A stretch of 64,000 bases of DNA from Macrosoma leucophasiata (lineage: Eukaryota > Arthropoda > Insecta > Lepidoptera > Hedylidae), in assembly GCA_036365455.1 (NCBI GenBank), contig JAWQUS010000011.1:5228001-5292000 (forward strand), given 5' to 3'. Each line of letters opens with the position of its first letter. Within the stretch, counting starts at the first letter, position 1. Position numbers and translations under genes: made by a program. Shown in pieces: positions 51,725 through 61,877 of the stretch. The notes under the pieces were generated by a model. That model did not search any database. It worked only from the letters and a program-made list of their open reading frames with translations, and was not told the origin of the DNA.

Positions 51725-52095
51725 TACGACTTTACTTTCACAAAGTATGCTTAGAACTATCATTAAGGTATGAGTATTGACCTTAGAGCAACACGGGCCA
51801 CCGGCCGCGGCGGACTGGAGGGAAGTAGCCATAGCGTTTATTACCGATGCAAAACAGTCTGTCATTTTTTGAGGTTGGAAATCCGTGCGACACACACGCA
51901 CACTACAAAAATAGTCGAAATACAGAAACAATTTCACGCACACATTTAAACATTTAGGCGACAGGTATAGGCCCATTTGGGCTTGTACTTTGACAGAGAG
52001 GAAAGCCTGCATATGGCAACTCCCCACCGGTGTTGCTCTATGGCATTGACAGTTCTAAGCATACTATGCTCAAAGTAAAGTCGTTGTGTGGTCTT
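51725..52095. mobile_element. Palindromic element split by hAT-M1
   Basis: ACGACTTTACTTTCACAAAG-TATGCTTAGAACT (left of hAT-M1) faces AGTTCTAAGCATACTATGCT-CAAAGTAAAGTCGT (right). ~35-bp arms remain once hAT-M1 is removed. Confidence 0.75.
51782..52042. mobile_element. hAT-M1 MITE, copy 4
   Basis: 8-bp TSD GTATTGAC / GCATTGAC (51774-51781, 52043-52050), one mismatch. Internal deletion after CACTACAAAAATAGTC gives 261 bp. Confidence 0.9.
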
Positions 52096-52099
52096 TGAA

Positions 52100-52510
52100 T
52101 GTCACACTAAGTTTTTTTTTTAAATTTATATATTGTTATTTATTGTTTGTCACAAGTGTACAGGTTTTTGAAAAATACAATATTGTTCCATTGCAATAAT
52201 ACCTTTTGGTGTACAATATTTATAATTGTTCTAAATAGGTTAGGTAAGCATATTTATGTAACCATATAAGTTTTAGCACAACATTTGTAATTTTAGCAAG
52301 TAATTAATTGGTAATCTTAAATTATTAGTCCATTAACTACTTCTATATAATAATTCACATACGAACCACGCGGGATCTGGCGTTCGATCTCGGTGATATC
52401 GAATGTGTCCGAACCCGAGAATACCGTGACTAAACTTATTACGGGATTGTATTCCCTAGTGAAGTTTTTATGTCATAGAAGAAAATCATTCATATAGGTA
52501 CAATACCTGC
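52100..52510. other. Unassigned AT-rich sequence
   Basis: Nothing recognised. Confidence 0.4.
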
Positions 52511-52511
52511 C

Positions 52512-52627
52512 TCTTATCTCACGGGCTCTCCATGTCGAATCGTGGGTTTGCCTTGTGTTAAATGCTTGAAAGCATGCATTTGTCTCTGACTATTTCTTTG
52601 GAGATTACAGTCGTGAAGTTGCGTCAC
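52512..52627 (+). mobile_element. SINE-T 3' relic
   Basis: ATCGTGGGTTTGCCTTGTGT, CATGCATTTGTCTCTGACTA, GGAGATTACAGTCGTGAAG in family order, diverged. Confidence 0.65.
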
Positions 52628-52629
52628 GC

Positions 52630-53060
52630 ACGTCACAGCGTGTAAAAACATGCTAAAATTGTGTTTTAAAACCAATAACATCAGCAGTTGTTTATCTAGT
52701 AACATTACCGCATAACATTACATTCCAAGTTTTATTAAAGAAATGTTTGACTCGGGTGTGCTCAACTGTACAAATTGGAACGGTTCTATATTCCTGCGGT
52801 TGTTCGTTGAGACGTTCTCAATTACTTCTGTCAGCTTTATTATTTCTTTAATTGCATCGCTTTGTATGTTATGTTTATTTAAGGATTTCAACAAATCTCT
52901 GCAGCTTAATTTTAAAATTGCAAGATTAAACAAAAACCTCTTATTAAAAAATAATTCTTGAAATTTATTCGTTGAAACAACAACTTCAATAATTAAGAAA
53001 GTTATGATAGCTAACAGTTGCACAGTAGAAAATTATCTAGAGAACTAAAAAAACCAAACC
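52630..53060. repeat. Diverged local triplication, unit 1
   Basis: Blocks GCAGTTGTTTAT, TTTTATTAAAGAAAT, GGGTGTGCTCAACTGTACAA and TTCGTTGAGACGTTCTCAAT recur in the same order at 53300-53860 and 53868-54180. The 72-codon ORF here is not preserved in the other units. Confidence 0.75.
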
Positions 53061-53203
53061 AACCAAAAAGTAGGTATAACCACAGAATAGATAATAATAT
53101 TCCTTGGGTATAACATAGATTCTCTGAAAATAGTTGATAATGGTTTGATTAGGAACAATGGCATTTAATAAGGCTGGCGGCACAGGTATGTGAAATAAAA
53201 TAA

Positions 53204-53299
53204 GTCTGGGTTGCACCAAGATATTAATTGTTAAAGTTATTGTAACATAGGATGTGAAATGTTACAATAACTTAACAAATATCTTGGTGCAACACAGGC
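53204..53299. mobile_element. Short Harbinger-like MITE, TAA TSD
   Basis: GTCTGGGTTGCACCAAGATA faces TATCTTGGTGCAACACAGGC. The arms run ~43 bp to the centre. TAA at 53201-53203 and 53300-53302. It separates units 1 and 2 of the triplication. Confidence 0.85.
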
Positions 53300-53860
53300 T
53301 AAGTGTCTAAATATATTTCTAAAACATACTGTATGTACGCCTTAAAATCAATAACATTAGCAGTTGTTTATCCGGCAACGTTACCGCGTGCATTCCAACT
53401 TTTTATTAAAGAAATATTTTAAATCGGGTCGTTGGGTGTGCTTCACTGTACAAGTTGAAACGTTCCTTTAATCCTCCGCTGCGGTCGTTCGTCAGGTTAA
53501 TACGTTTCTTAATTGCTTCTATAACTTTATTATTTACTTAATGGCAACTATTTCTGTTTATTTATTTATTTAAGCTTACTTAAGACTCTGTTGTTTGAAA
53601 TTTAAAATCTTAATTCAACAAATAAAAAAAAATACAAGTCTGATTCGTTGAATAAATAAATTCTTCAGCTTTATATTAAGAAAGTTAAAATGGCTGACAC
53701 TTCAGTTGCTCAGTGGAATGGATTGGGCGAACTGAAAATAGATGTGGGTTCGATTTTTATGACGAAGGTATTTAATCGAGGTTATCTTAAAATATTGTTA
53801 ATAATTAATAATTGTTAAATTGTGAATATGCATTTGTTAGAGTAATGCTAATAAGAATGT
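53300..53860. repeat. Diverged local triplication, unit 2
   Basis: Includes TTTCTAAAACATACTGTATG, GTTGTTTATCCGGCAACGTT and TCGGGTCGTTGGGTGTGCTT. The later part also matches unit 1 (TTAAGAAAGTTAAAATGGCT). Longest unit. Confidence 0.75.
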
Positions 53861-53867
53861 GAAATAA

Positions 53868-54180
53868 ATAAATTACTAAAACATACTTTGAATAAAGTCT
53901 TAAAACGATTTACTTCAGCAGTTGTTTATCCGGCAATATTACCGCGTGCTTTCCAACTTTTTATTAAAGAAATATTTTAACTCGGGTCGTTGGGTGTGCT
54001 CGACTGTACAAGTTGAAACGGTTCTTAAATCGCGGTTGTTCGTTGAGACGTTCGCAATTATTTCTGTTAGGTTTGTTATTTATTATTATCTAACTGCAAC
54101 ACTTTGTAAGTATGTAAGTAATTACTTATGTGATAAATTTATTACAGCTGAAGAAAGTGTATTTCAAATCTAATAAGGAC
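53868..54180. repeat. Diverged local triplication, unit 3
   Basis: Includes ACTAAAACATACTTTGAATA, GTTGTTTATCCGGCAATATT, TCGGGTCGTTGGGTGTGCTC and TTCGTTGAGACGTTCGCAAT. Truncated before LINE-X. Confidence 0.75.
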
Positions 54181-54261
54181 CTCTGTTTTCATTTTTATTA
54201 AAACGTTATTCTTAATATAAGACATCTTTCTTAAATTCATGTAGTGAATTTTAATAATATT

Positions 54262-54772
54262 CTTTGTATAATGCTGTACTTACTCCAACGCTTTTATATG
54301 GAAGCGAGAGCTGGGTATGCAGGAAAGAGCATGAAAGTAAGTTGAACGCGGGTGAGATGAGATCTTTGCGCAAGATCTGCGGTGTATCACTCACCGATCG
54401 CGTTCGTAATGAAGATGTTAGAAAGAGGTTTTGTGTGAATGATAGTATCGGTGCAATAATAAAAAAGGCATGCTCCGATGGTTTGGGCATATAGAAAGAA
54501 TGTCGAATGAGCGAATGACTAAACAGATATACAATGCTAATGTGGATGGTTGCAGAGGCTTAGGCAGACCAAGACTTGTCAGTCCATGACCAAATAGGTC
54601 GAGTTCTGTCTGATGGTGGGGTCAAAAGTCTTAGGAATCGGCGTGCATGTATGAAGAGAATGATGAAGGTAGATGAGGCACGAGAGGTTTGTCAGAACCG
54701 GGATATCTGGCGCTCTACACTCTCTGCCTACCCCGTTAGGGACCTGCTGAAAAAATACATACATACATACAT
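54262..54772 (+). pseudogene. LINE-X ORF C-terminus, longest copy, frameshifted
   Basis: Begins at YNAVLTPTLLYGSESWVCRK, then NAGEMRSLRKICGVSLTDRV and NEDVRKRFCVNDSIG. It loses frame near 54452-54465 before the RWFGHIERM block. It shifts again near 54578 (an extra base) and ends NRRACMKRMMKVDEAREV ... AYPVRDLL. The LLYGSE motif is the usual region after the RT thumb in LINEs of this type. (ATAC)n tail at 54755-54775. Confidence 0.88.
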
Positions 54773-54927
54773 TCATACTATGAACTTACTTATAAGCGTA
54801 TTTTTGGAGCATTGTCTTTATTATTGAATTGAAAATTTGACCGAATTTTCATCAATTAACAACTAAATAAATAAAATGTTCTAAATTAAATTAAATTCTT
54901 GCATAAACTAAAAATAAGTTATAAATG

Positions 54928-55048
54928 AAGAGAATGATGAAAGTAGACGAGGCACGAGAGGTTTGTCACAACCGGGATATCTGGCGCTCTACACACTCTG
55001 CCTACCCCGTTAGGGACCTGGCGTGAAGATACATACATACATACATAT
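54928..55048 (+). mobile_element. LINE-X 3' end, second plus copy
   Basis: MKRMMKVDEAREVCHNRDIW ... AYPVRDLA-stop, then GAAGATACATACATACATAC. 5'-truncated. Same strand as the preceding copy. Confidence 0.85.
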
Positions 55049-55228
55049 ATACTATAATTAAATATTGAAATTTACGTACACATGATTTAACATATTATAG
55101 AAGTGGGGAAGACCAATTATTTCTCCATGAATATGAAATAAGGGAACCTACATATTAAGCAGGTAGGCAATTTGCCTAAAAATAGTTTGAATATCGTTTG
55201 CCGATATTGAGAAACTTGAAGCTGTACC

Positions 55229-55437
55229 TTCCTAAGACTTTTGACCCCACCATCAGACAGAACTCGACCTATTTGGTCATGGTATGTCAGTCTTGGTCTG
55301 CCTAAGCCTCTGCAACCATCCACATTCGCATTGTATATCTGTTCAGTCATTCGCTCATTCGACATTCTTTCTATATGCCCGAACCATCGGAGCATGCCTT
55401 TTTTCATTTTTACACCGATACTATCATTCACACAAGT
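55229..55437 (-). mobile_element. LINE-X internal segment, minus orientation
   Basis: The minus strand reads NDSIGVKMKKGMLRWFGHIE ... GRPRLTYHDQIGRVLSDGGV-KSLRK. It complements the two plus copies to its left and lacks the 3' tail. Confidence 0.85.
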
Positions 55438-55523
55438 GTGGTGGTGTCTATCACCGTTAACAAAAATATTAAGGAAGCCAATGATGTTAAAAGTGTTGCG
55501 GCAGCAGACATTTTCAGGCGTAA

Positions 55524-55818
55524 TTTTTTTATGTAACGTAAGAGGCAAATACGCTTGCAGTTCACATAGATGTTAAGTGATGAGTATGATGACTGCATCC
55601 TGTAGACATCTACACAAAAACCAGATGTCAAAATGCAGATGGGTTGCCATTCCAGAGACCTAAGTTGTTATGTCTCTGTGAGAGTTATTACAGGGCCATA
55701 CATTACCATCTAACCGGAACACGATAGTGCTGAATACCATCATATGGCGGCAGATATATTATGTAATGCTGTGGTGCCTAGACCCTCGAGCTCCTCCACT
55801 TTGAACTCTATCACCAGT
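55524..55818 (-). mobile_element. SINE-A subfamily B, reference copy
   Basis: Full length with the B features: GAGACCTAAGTTGTTATGTC, AGAGTTATTACAGGGCCATA, GGCGGCAGATATATTATG, ACTTTGAACTCTATCACCAG. More diverged from the main family than those copies are from each other, so B is probably an older or separate lineage. Confidence 0.88.
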
Positions 55819-55821
55819 GTA

Positions 55822-56270
55822 AATATATATGAGGAAACTAATGAATAGATGGCGTACAGATAATTTGCTAGATATAAGGTGTTTGGCCCTCCAGGATCTT
55901 TACTAATCCTACAATAAACTGTTTTTTTTCCAGCCAATTTTAGCATGTAACCGATTAAATAGGTCACCGAATAAGCGCTGTTCATCTCACATCTGTCAAT
56001 TCTTCTACAAACACCTTATTAATTTTAATATCGCTGATTAATCAAAATAAAGTACTGAATTTATAACGTAGGTAAGGGTTAAAGTATTTAATAACTCATG
56101 AAGGATTATGAAGCCTATTCTTATGGATTATAAAATTGTGTTTACGATATTTTTTTTGAGGTATTAAGGCTACTCGTCTCGGGACGGCCATAGCTTACGT
56201 ACTTCATCTTGCAAGCGGTGAATGCAAGGAGCTAATTGCCAATTCTTTAATGCGAACACATTTTTATATA
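55822..56270. other. Unassigned sequence
   Basis: Nothing recognised. Confidence 0.4.
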
Positions 56271-56274
56271 TTCA

Positions 56275-56575
56275 CTAGCTGTGCCCGCTACTTCGCCTGC
56301 GTGAGAATTTATGATTGTTCAGTATGTACTCGGACGAAGTCGTGGGCGCAGCTAGTATAAAAGTAGCCTAAATTACTTTTTATTACATCAACTATCTGCC
56401 AGTAAAAGGCCTGTCAAAATCGGTAGAGCCGTTTCCAAGATTAGCCCCGCCAAACAGACAAACAGACAGAATTTAAAAAAATGTCGTTTTGGTGTATGTA
56501 CCGTGTATATGCATTTAGTAAAAAAGTTATTTTTATATTACAAACAGACACACCAATTTTATTTATTTGTATAGA
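56275..56575 (-). mobile_element. Helitron, Hel-1 type, complete
   Basis: The minus strand starts TCTATACAAATAAATAAAAT and ends GTGGGC...GCGGGCACAGCTAG. Flanking bases A and T. 301 bp, very close to 19348-19654. Confidence 0.85.
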
Positions 56576-56958
56576 TATTTGAATAAATAAAAATGCTGAC
56601 TTGTTGAAGTTGAAGACCTATATTACAATCATTTGCGGACTAACCTTACCTTTACCTGAACCTTTAAATTCAAGCATAGATCTAAATTTTCAACATTCAA
56701 GACCAATGATATACACATGAGTAGGTATGTCGTCGCAGACTTTTCCGTCCTTATTAAGCTCTCAAGTTTTCTTGAAAGCATTAATATTCGTAGGAAGCGC
56801 ATTCACTCCGCTATTTACTTTGCAGAACTACATAAAAGTTATTTTATTTTGTGCTTTGAAGGTCCACTTATGGCTGCAACACCGGCATTTCATGATATAT
56901 TCTTAGGTAGGTTTTCACGAGATACACTAATTCAAATAACATTTTTTTATGATTTGTC

Positions 56959-57137
56959 TTTTTTTTTTATGTAATGGAATAGGTAAGCAAGCATGCAGTT
57001 CACATTGATGTTAAGTGATGACTGCAGCCTATAGACACCCACACAAAGACCAAGGTCAAAATGCAGATGCGTTACCACTCCTGAGGCCTAAGGTCTTATG
57101 CCTCTGTGCCGGAAATTACAGGGCCGTACATTACCAC
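56959..57137 (-). mobile_element. SINE-A, cut at the duplication junction
   Basis: Identical in nearly all positions to the corresponding part of 57437-57720. The 5' third is absent. Confidence 0.88.
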
Positions 57138-57436
57138 CTTTACCTGAACCTTTAAATTCAAGCATAGATCTAAATTTTCAACATTCAAGACCATATACAC
57201 ATGAGTAGGTATGTCGTCGCAGTCTTTTCCGTCCTCTTCAAGTTTTCTTGAAAGCATTAATATTCGTAGGAAGCGCATTCACTCCGCTATATACTTTGCA
57301 GAACTACACAAAAGTTATTTTATTTTGTGCTCTGAAGGTCTACTTATGGCTGCCACACCGGCATTTCATGATATATTCTTAGGTAGGTTTTCACGAGATA
57401 CACTAATTCAAATAACATTTTTTTATGATTTGTCTT

Positions 57437-57720
57437 GTTTTTTTTTTTATGTAATGGAATAGGTAAACAAGCATGCAGTTCACATTGATGTTAAGTGATG
57501 ACTGCAGCCTATAGACACCCACACAAAGACCAAGGTCAAAATGCAGATGCGTTACCACTCCTGAGGCCTAAGGTCTTATGCCTCTGTGCCGGAAATTACA
57601 GGGCCGTACATTACCACCTGACCGGAACACGATAGTGTTGAACACTACCATTTAGCGGCAAGTATATTAGGTAATGCGGTGGTGCCTACGCCCGCGAGCT
57701 CCGTCACTGGAGCTCTACCA
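57437..57720 (-). mobile_element. SINE-A, full length
   Basis: Complete copy downstream of the second host repeat; ends GAGCTCTACCA. Confidence 0.9.
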
Positions 57721-57731
57721 AAAACTACTTG

Positions 57732-57953
57732 TCTTGCGTACCTATTAAACTAAAAATATTTTTTGGAGTAATAGACTTTTCGGATATCTTTTCAGCTTCC
57801 GTGATCCCGGGCAGTCTGCTTAAAATTACCTATATAATTGAAATAAAACTATTTTTACGGATTTATCTCGCGTTTATTAAACTAAAATGATTTTTTAAAT
57901 CAACCCGACGTTTCGGTCGCTTTTCAGCTTCCGTGGTCCCGGGCAGACTGAGG
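57732..57953. repeat. Two degenerate tandem units
   Basis: TTTTCAGCTTCCGTGATCCC-GGGCAGTCTG (57791) and TTTTCAGCTTCCGTGGTCCC-GGGCAGACTG (57923) lie in similar contexts (TTATTAAACTAAAAT upstream of each), period ~132 bp. The motif CGACGTTTCGGTCGCTTTTC is familiar from lepidopteran repeats (memory); class unknown. Confidence 0.6.
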
Positions 57954-58044
57954 TGACATTTGTCTGACAGAAGTTTGAAAATATTATATGTAGCTACCGT
58001 TATCGATATTTGAAACAAGAACAAAAAATGCGAACAGTGGTAGA

Positions 58045-58611
58045 ACTGGTGGTAAAGCTCCAGTGACGGTGCTACGATGTACGACGAGCCTAGGCACCAC
58101 CGCATTACCTAAGATACTTGCCGCTAAATGGTAGTGTAAAGCACTATCGTGTTCCAGTCAGGTGGTAATGTAAGGTCCTGTAATTTCTGGCACAGAGGCA
58201 TAACACCTTCGGCATCAGGAGTGGTTACGCATCTCCATTTTGACCTTGGTCAACACTTAAAATCAATGTGAACTGAATGCTTGTTTGCCACTGCCATAGA
58301 GCACCACGGGCCACCGGCCGCCGCGGACTGGAGGTCAGAGTAGCCAAAATGTTTATTACCGATGCAAAACAGTCTGTAATTTTTTGCGGGGGGAAATGCG
58401 TGCCACACACACGCACACTACAAAAATCGTCTATTACTACGAAACTCACACATTGACTTTAACAAAATACAGAAACAATATCACGCACACATTTAAACAT
58501 CTAGGCGACATGTATAGGCCCATTTGGCCTTGTACTTTGACAGAGGGGAAAGCCTGCATATGGCTACTCCCTTCCGGTGTTGCTCTATGGCCGCTGCCAT
58601 TACATAAAAAA
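58045..58611 (+). mobile_element. SINE-A split by hAT-M1
   Basis: 58045-58294 is the body and 58598-58611 the CATTACATAAAAAA end. They rejoin across the hAT-M1 TSD. The 5' foldback region has a 10-15 bp insertion (CTACGATGTACGACGAG). Confidence 0.88.
58295..58589. mobile_element. hAT-M1 MITE, copy 5, inside SINE-A
   Basis: TSD GCCACTGC / GCCGCTGC (58287-58294, 58590-58597), one mismatch. The host sequence TTTGCCACTGCCATTACAT is the SINE-A 3' end. Confidence 0.92.
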
Positions 58612-58885
58612 GTAGGTACCCAGATTTTGTTGAAATTCATTTTGTCGAAAACCCCAGATCTTAATCGCAGGATAACAATAGTGGTTGCGGAACAAGAGTG
58701 CTCGAACGCCCTTTGAAAGCCCTACACTGGCCATTGATTAAAAGCGAATTAATGCTAAATCGGGCTTACCCCGGTTCAGACGCATTTCCTCGGCTTCCAT
58801 GTCCACGTTTACTGGTTGTGTACATTGTTGCTTTAGGAAAGTGATTAGCATCCTCTTTAATTATTATTCTAGTCTTGTATCGATT
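58612..58885. other. Unassigned sequence
   Basis: Nothing recognised. Confidence 0.4.
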
Positions 58886-58887
58886 TG

Positions 58888-59127
58888 TCTATCTATCTAT
58901 ATATATAAAAATCAATTGCTGTTTGTGAGTCTCGCTAAGACTCGAGAACGTTGTACCAATTTGGCTAATTTTGGTTTTGAATGATTTTTGGAAGTCCAGG
59001 GAGGGGTTAAAAAGTAAGAAAATATGAAGAAATTGAAGGGAAATAGTAAAAACCACAATTTTATTTTTCCATACAGATAGTCCGTATGTATCAAACCTTT
59101 GACACATTATTTCATTCTTAGGCAATA
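58888..59127 (+). mobile_element. Helitron 5' part (GTCAGCTAG type)
   Basis: TCTATCTATCTATATATATA-AAAATCAATTGC, AAGACTCGAGAACGTTGTAC, TTTGGAAGTCCAGGGAGGGG. It is cut at GGCAATACGAAG, where a SINE-A fragment begins; the 3' CTAG end is missing. Confidence 0.75.
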
Positions 59128-59131
59128 CGAA

Positions 59132-59239
59132 GACACCCACATAAAGACCACGGTCAAAATGCAGATGTGTTACCGCTCCGTGCGCTTATGCGGTGGTCCT
59201 ACGTTCGCTAGCTCCGTCTCTGGAGCTTTAACACCAATA
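59132..59239 (-). mobile_element. SINE-A with large internal deletion
   Basis: ACACCCACATAAAGACCACG ... GTTACCGCTCC joins directly to TATGCGGTGGTCCTACG. Confidence 0.75.
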
Positions 59240-59398
59240 AAAGATATTTATTCAGATATTTTATAACTCTCGTTTCTGTCTTAATAATCAGTAACGAGAG
59301 TACTAAATACCATTTTGAACTCTATTGATTTGGCAATTTTGGAACGAAAGAAGGAATAGCATTTTTGCTTGAGATCTTTTTGTGTTCATATTACCAGA

Positions 59399-59751
59399 CT
59401 AGCGGCCCGCCCCGGCTTCGCGCGGTTCGGCGGCGGCGTAGGTAGCATTGCGGTCGCGCAATGCTGCCTACACTCTCCTATTCACCTTAGCGTGATGTTA
59501 TGTAATAAAAGCCTTCCTCGATAAATGGGCTATCTAACACCGAAAAAAGCTTGTTTTTATATTATTTTGCATTAACACATGCTTGTGAAATATATTTTAA
59601 AGAAAAATGGAAAGAAAAATTTGACTACAAAAACTACAAAACAAGAAAGACAGACTAAAAAAGCTTTTTAAATCGGATTAGTAGTTCCTGAGATTTGCGC
59701 GTTCAAGCAAACAAACAAACAAACTCTTCAGCTTTATAATATTAGTATAGA
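59399..59751 (-). mobile_element. Helitron, GC-rich hairpin type, with TRN tail insertion
   Basis: The minus strand starts TCTATACTAATATTATAAAG at 59751 and ends GCGAAGCCGGGGCGGGCCGC-TAG at 59399, flanked A and T. 59565-59627 is a TRN tail (GCATTAACACATGCTTGTGA ... AAAAATTTGACT) inserted within it. Confidence 0.82.
59565..59627 (-). mobile_element. TRN tail fragment inside a Helitron
   Basis: Only the T-rich 3' tail is present, without the cloverleaf. Confidence 0.7.
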
Positions 59752-59754
59752 TAT

Positions 59755-60125
59755 AAGTATAGATTCTTCAAAAACCGACCGATGTTAAAGTCAATATAAC
59801 TAAGGTGATGAAGGTGTTGAATTCTCCTAGGTCAGGTAGGTACCTATAGAATATTAGATCTAATTTTAATTCATATCGGCAGAAAAATCAGGTGCGGTGC
59901 GGGCAGAATACGCAGCAGTGAGTGGCACACTTTTGTGGAACAAAAGGTTAGTATGGCCCACATCTCTCTTACCGTGAGAGTGAGGAAACTAAAGCTATCC
60001 CATATTTCATTAAAGGTATAAAGGAACGCTCCAACTTAAATGTAAATGTATTTACATTTTATTTTTTATTGCAACTAAAGAACATTTTCCTTTACCAACA
60101 TAATGTATCTGCCGCAAAATGTTCG
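59755..60125. other. Unassigned sequence
   Basis: Nothing recognised. Confidence 0.4.
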
Positions 60126-60272
60126 TTTTTTTTTAAATAATCGTGGCAAACAAGCATGCAGTTCACATGGATGTTAAGTGATGACTGCAGCCTATAGACA
60201 TCAACACAAAAAACCCGAGGTAAAATGCAGATGCGTTGCCACCCCAAACACCTTAGTTCTTATGTCTGTTCC
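60126..60272 (-). mobile_element. SINE-A 3' half
   Basis: GTGGCAAACAAGCATGCAGT to CCTTAGTTCTTATGTCTGTT; intermediate between subfamilies A and B. Confidence 0.75.
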
Positions 60273-60274
60273 CT

Positions 60275-60715
60275 ACAATGGCAACATAAGTTATGTTTCT
60301 GTACAATGGCAACACTGTTTTTTTGTATCTGTATTTAAAAGGTAAAAAGTTGTCTTCAATTCACTTCCGGTTTTATGTGATCCAATAAAAACGATATTTT
60401 GTTCCAAGTTCTTCTAATATTCAAGAACCAGCCTTTACAACTTAAAATTAGAAGCATCGACATACAAGTCAGCTTCAATGTCTCTACAAAGTCAAAAACC
60501 CTAATTGAAAGCCACACAGGCCGGACACACGTGCCTGCCACCGCAAACTGGCCACTGCTAAGGTTTCACCAACATGCCCAATTTGGGGGAAGATGTAATC
60601 GTATTACTTTGAAAGGCTAATTTCCTCAAGGTTGATTTCAGGGATCCAATGACAAGCGTGTTTTGCTGTCGCCAACTTGAACCTACAACGGAGATGATGC
60701 TTAATTAATTGTGAA
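60275..60715. other. Unassigned sequence
   Basis: Overlapping short ORFs on both strands near 60356-60620 show no motif. Nothing else recognised. Confidence 0.4.
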
Positions 60716-60764
60716 TGAAAGTGGTAAACAAGCATTATAGTTTACATTGGCAAGTATATAGGTA
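60716..60764 (-). mobile_element. SINE-A remnant with its centre deleted
   Basis: AAAGTGGTAAACAAGCATTA-TAG...TTTACATTGG joins GGCAAGTATATAGGTA. Confidence 0.55.
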
Positions 60765-61360
60765 CTGTGGCTCATTAGGATCCACATAAAATCAGTCAAA
60801 GATTTCAATACACGTTGCTGTACCTAGGCAGGCAGTCTTTCTTCTTCAATCCTAACAACATTTGTTTTAAGACTTAAAAAAAAATAGTTTTAAATTTAAG
60901 TTTTCCGATACAAAATATTTTTTTTTGCGTCTGAACTGGCATTTATTTTGAGCGTAGGTGGATAAGGCCACGCACTTTGCCTAGGAAAAATATTGCCACG
61001 AGCAGCGGAGAGCGGGATCGCGGGGTCAGGCAGGGGCGGCAATGCTCTTTGAAACTATTGAAAACCTTTTTTAAATTATTCTTTTCTGATTTATCAAGAC
61101 TTGTAAAAAGTTGTAGAACAATGTTGTTGGGATTTCTGATCTAGATAGGCTGCTTGCAAGAGGTGATGTGCTAATTTTAGTTAACCCTGTAAAAGCGTGA
61201 CTCACTGTACCTATTGATCCACCTTTTACTCTGTGACCTTATTTATGTCTGCATTTCCTCAATGGTTTGCCGGCAAACAACGGAACTATCTTACAAACTT
61301 TTGCGTTTGTAAGCTATTTCCATGAGTAAGGCAATAAAAATAAATAAAAACAAAATAAAA
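60765..61360. other. Unassigned sequence with a GC-richer patch
   Basis: 61000-61045 (GAGCAGCGGAGAGCGGGATC) stands out in base composition. No gene was seen. Confidence 0.35.
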
Positions 61361-61365
61361 TACGC

Positions 61366-61561
61366 TTACACTCACAGCCCCACAGTAGGTATAAACCTGT
61401 GTCGTGAGTGCCGTTGTACACACACAACACATACACAAACACCCTGATCCGAAACAAATATCTGTAGGCCATACAAATATTTATCCCGGTGCGGGGATCG
61501 AACCCGCGACCCTTCGAATCAAACGGTCATCTCACACCGCTGGACTAACCGGGTCGTCGTC
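61366..61561 (-). mobile_element. SINE-G, uninterrupted copy
   Basis: The minus strand reads CTCGACGACGACCCGGTTAG-TCCAGCGG (box A), GGTTCGATCCCCGCACCGGG (box B), and ends GGGGCTGTGAGTGTAAGCGT-ATTTTATTTT. It serves as the empty-site reference for the MITE at 44740. Confidence 0.88.
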
Positions 61562-61564
61562 GAG

Positions 61565-61875
61565 TGATTTGGGCAGTGTATAGTAGTGTCCTTGCCGGTA
61601 TTATTGCAGGTGCACATGTTTCATGTAATTTTAGAACACGTTACGTCATTTAGTGGAAGTCTTAACTAAATAATTTATTAAAGTCGCCAAAGATTAGTCA
61701 CAGTTCCTTCCTTGTGAGGTTATTATCCACTCGACGACAATTAAAACGGGTCGGGGGCCAGCGCCCACGCTACATGCATTATATGCAGTGTACCTACACA
61801 AGTTTAGAGACTCCCGTTTGTCCGGTTAGAGATGGCATATTGATTCTTCGTAGTTATTGGGTGCCTTATTTAAGA
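61565..61875. other. Unassigned sequence
   Basis: Nothing recognised. Confidence 0.4.
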
Positions 61876-61877
61876 CC

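Larger units (their letters stand above)
56645..57720. repeat. ~485-bp tandem duplication with a truncated SINE-A at the junction
   Basis: The host segment 56645-56958 (TTCAAGCATAGATCTAAATT, CGTAGGAAGCGCATTCACTC, TTTCACGAGATACACTAATT) is repeated at 57131-57436. Each repeat is followed by a SINE-A, but the first is cut at TTACCACC where the second host copy starts (TTTACCTGAACC). Only 3-5 bp of microhomology (ACCT) are visible at the joint. Confidence 0.9.

Noticed and set aside
58384..58716. 110-codon ORF
   Set aside because: Covers hAT-M1 copy 5 and runs into flanking DNA; similar frames in other hAT-M1 copies are by descent, not coding.
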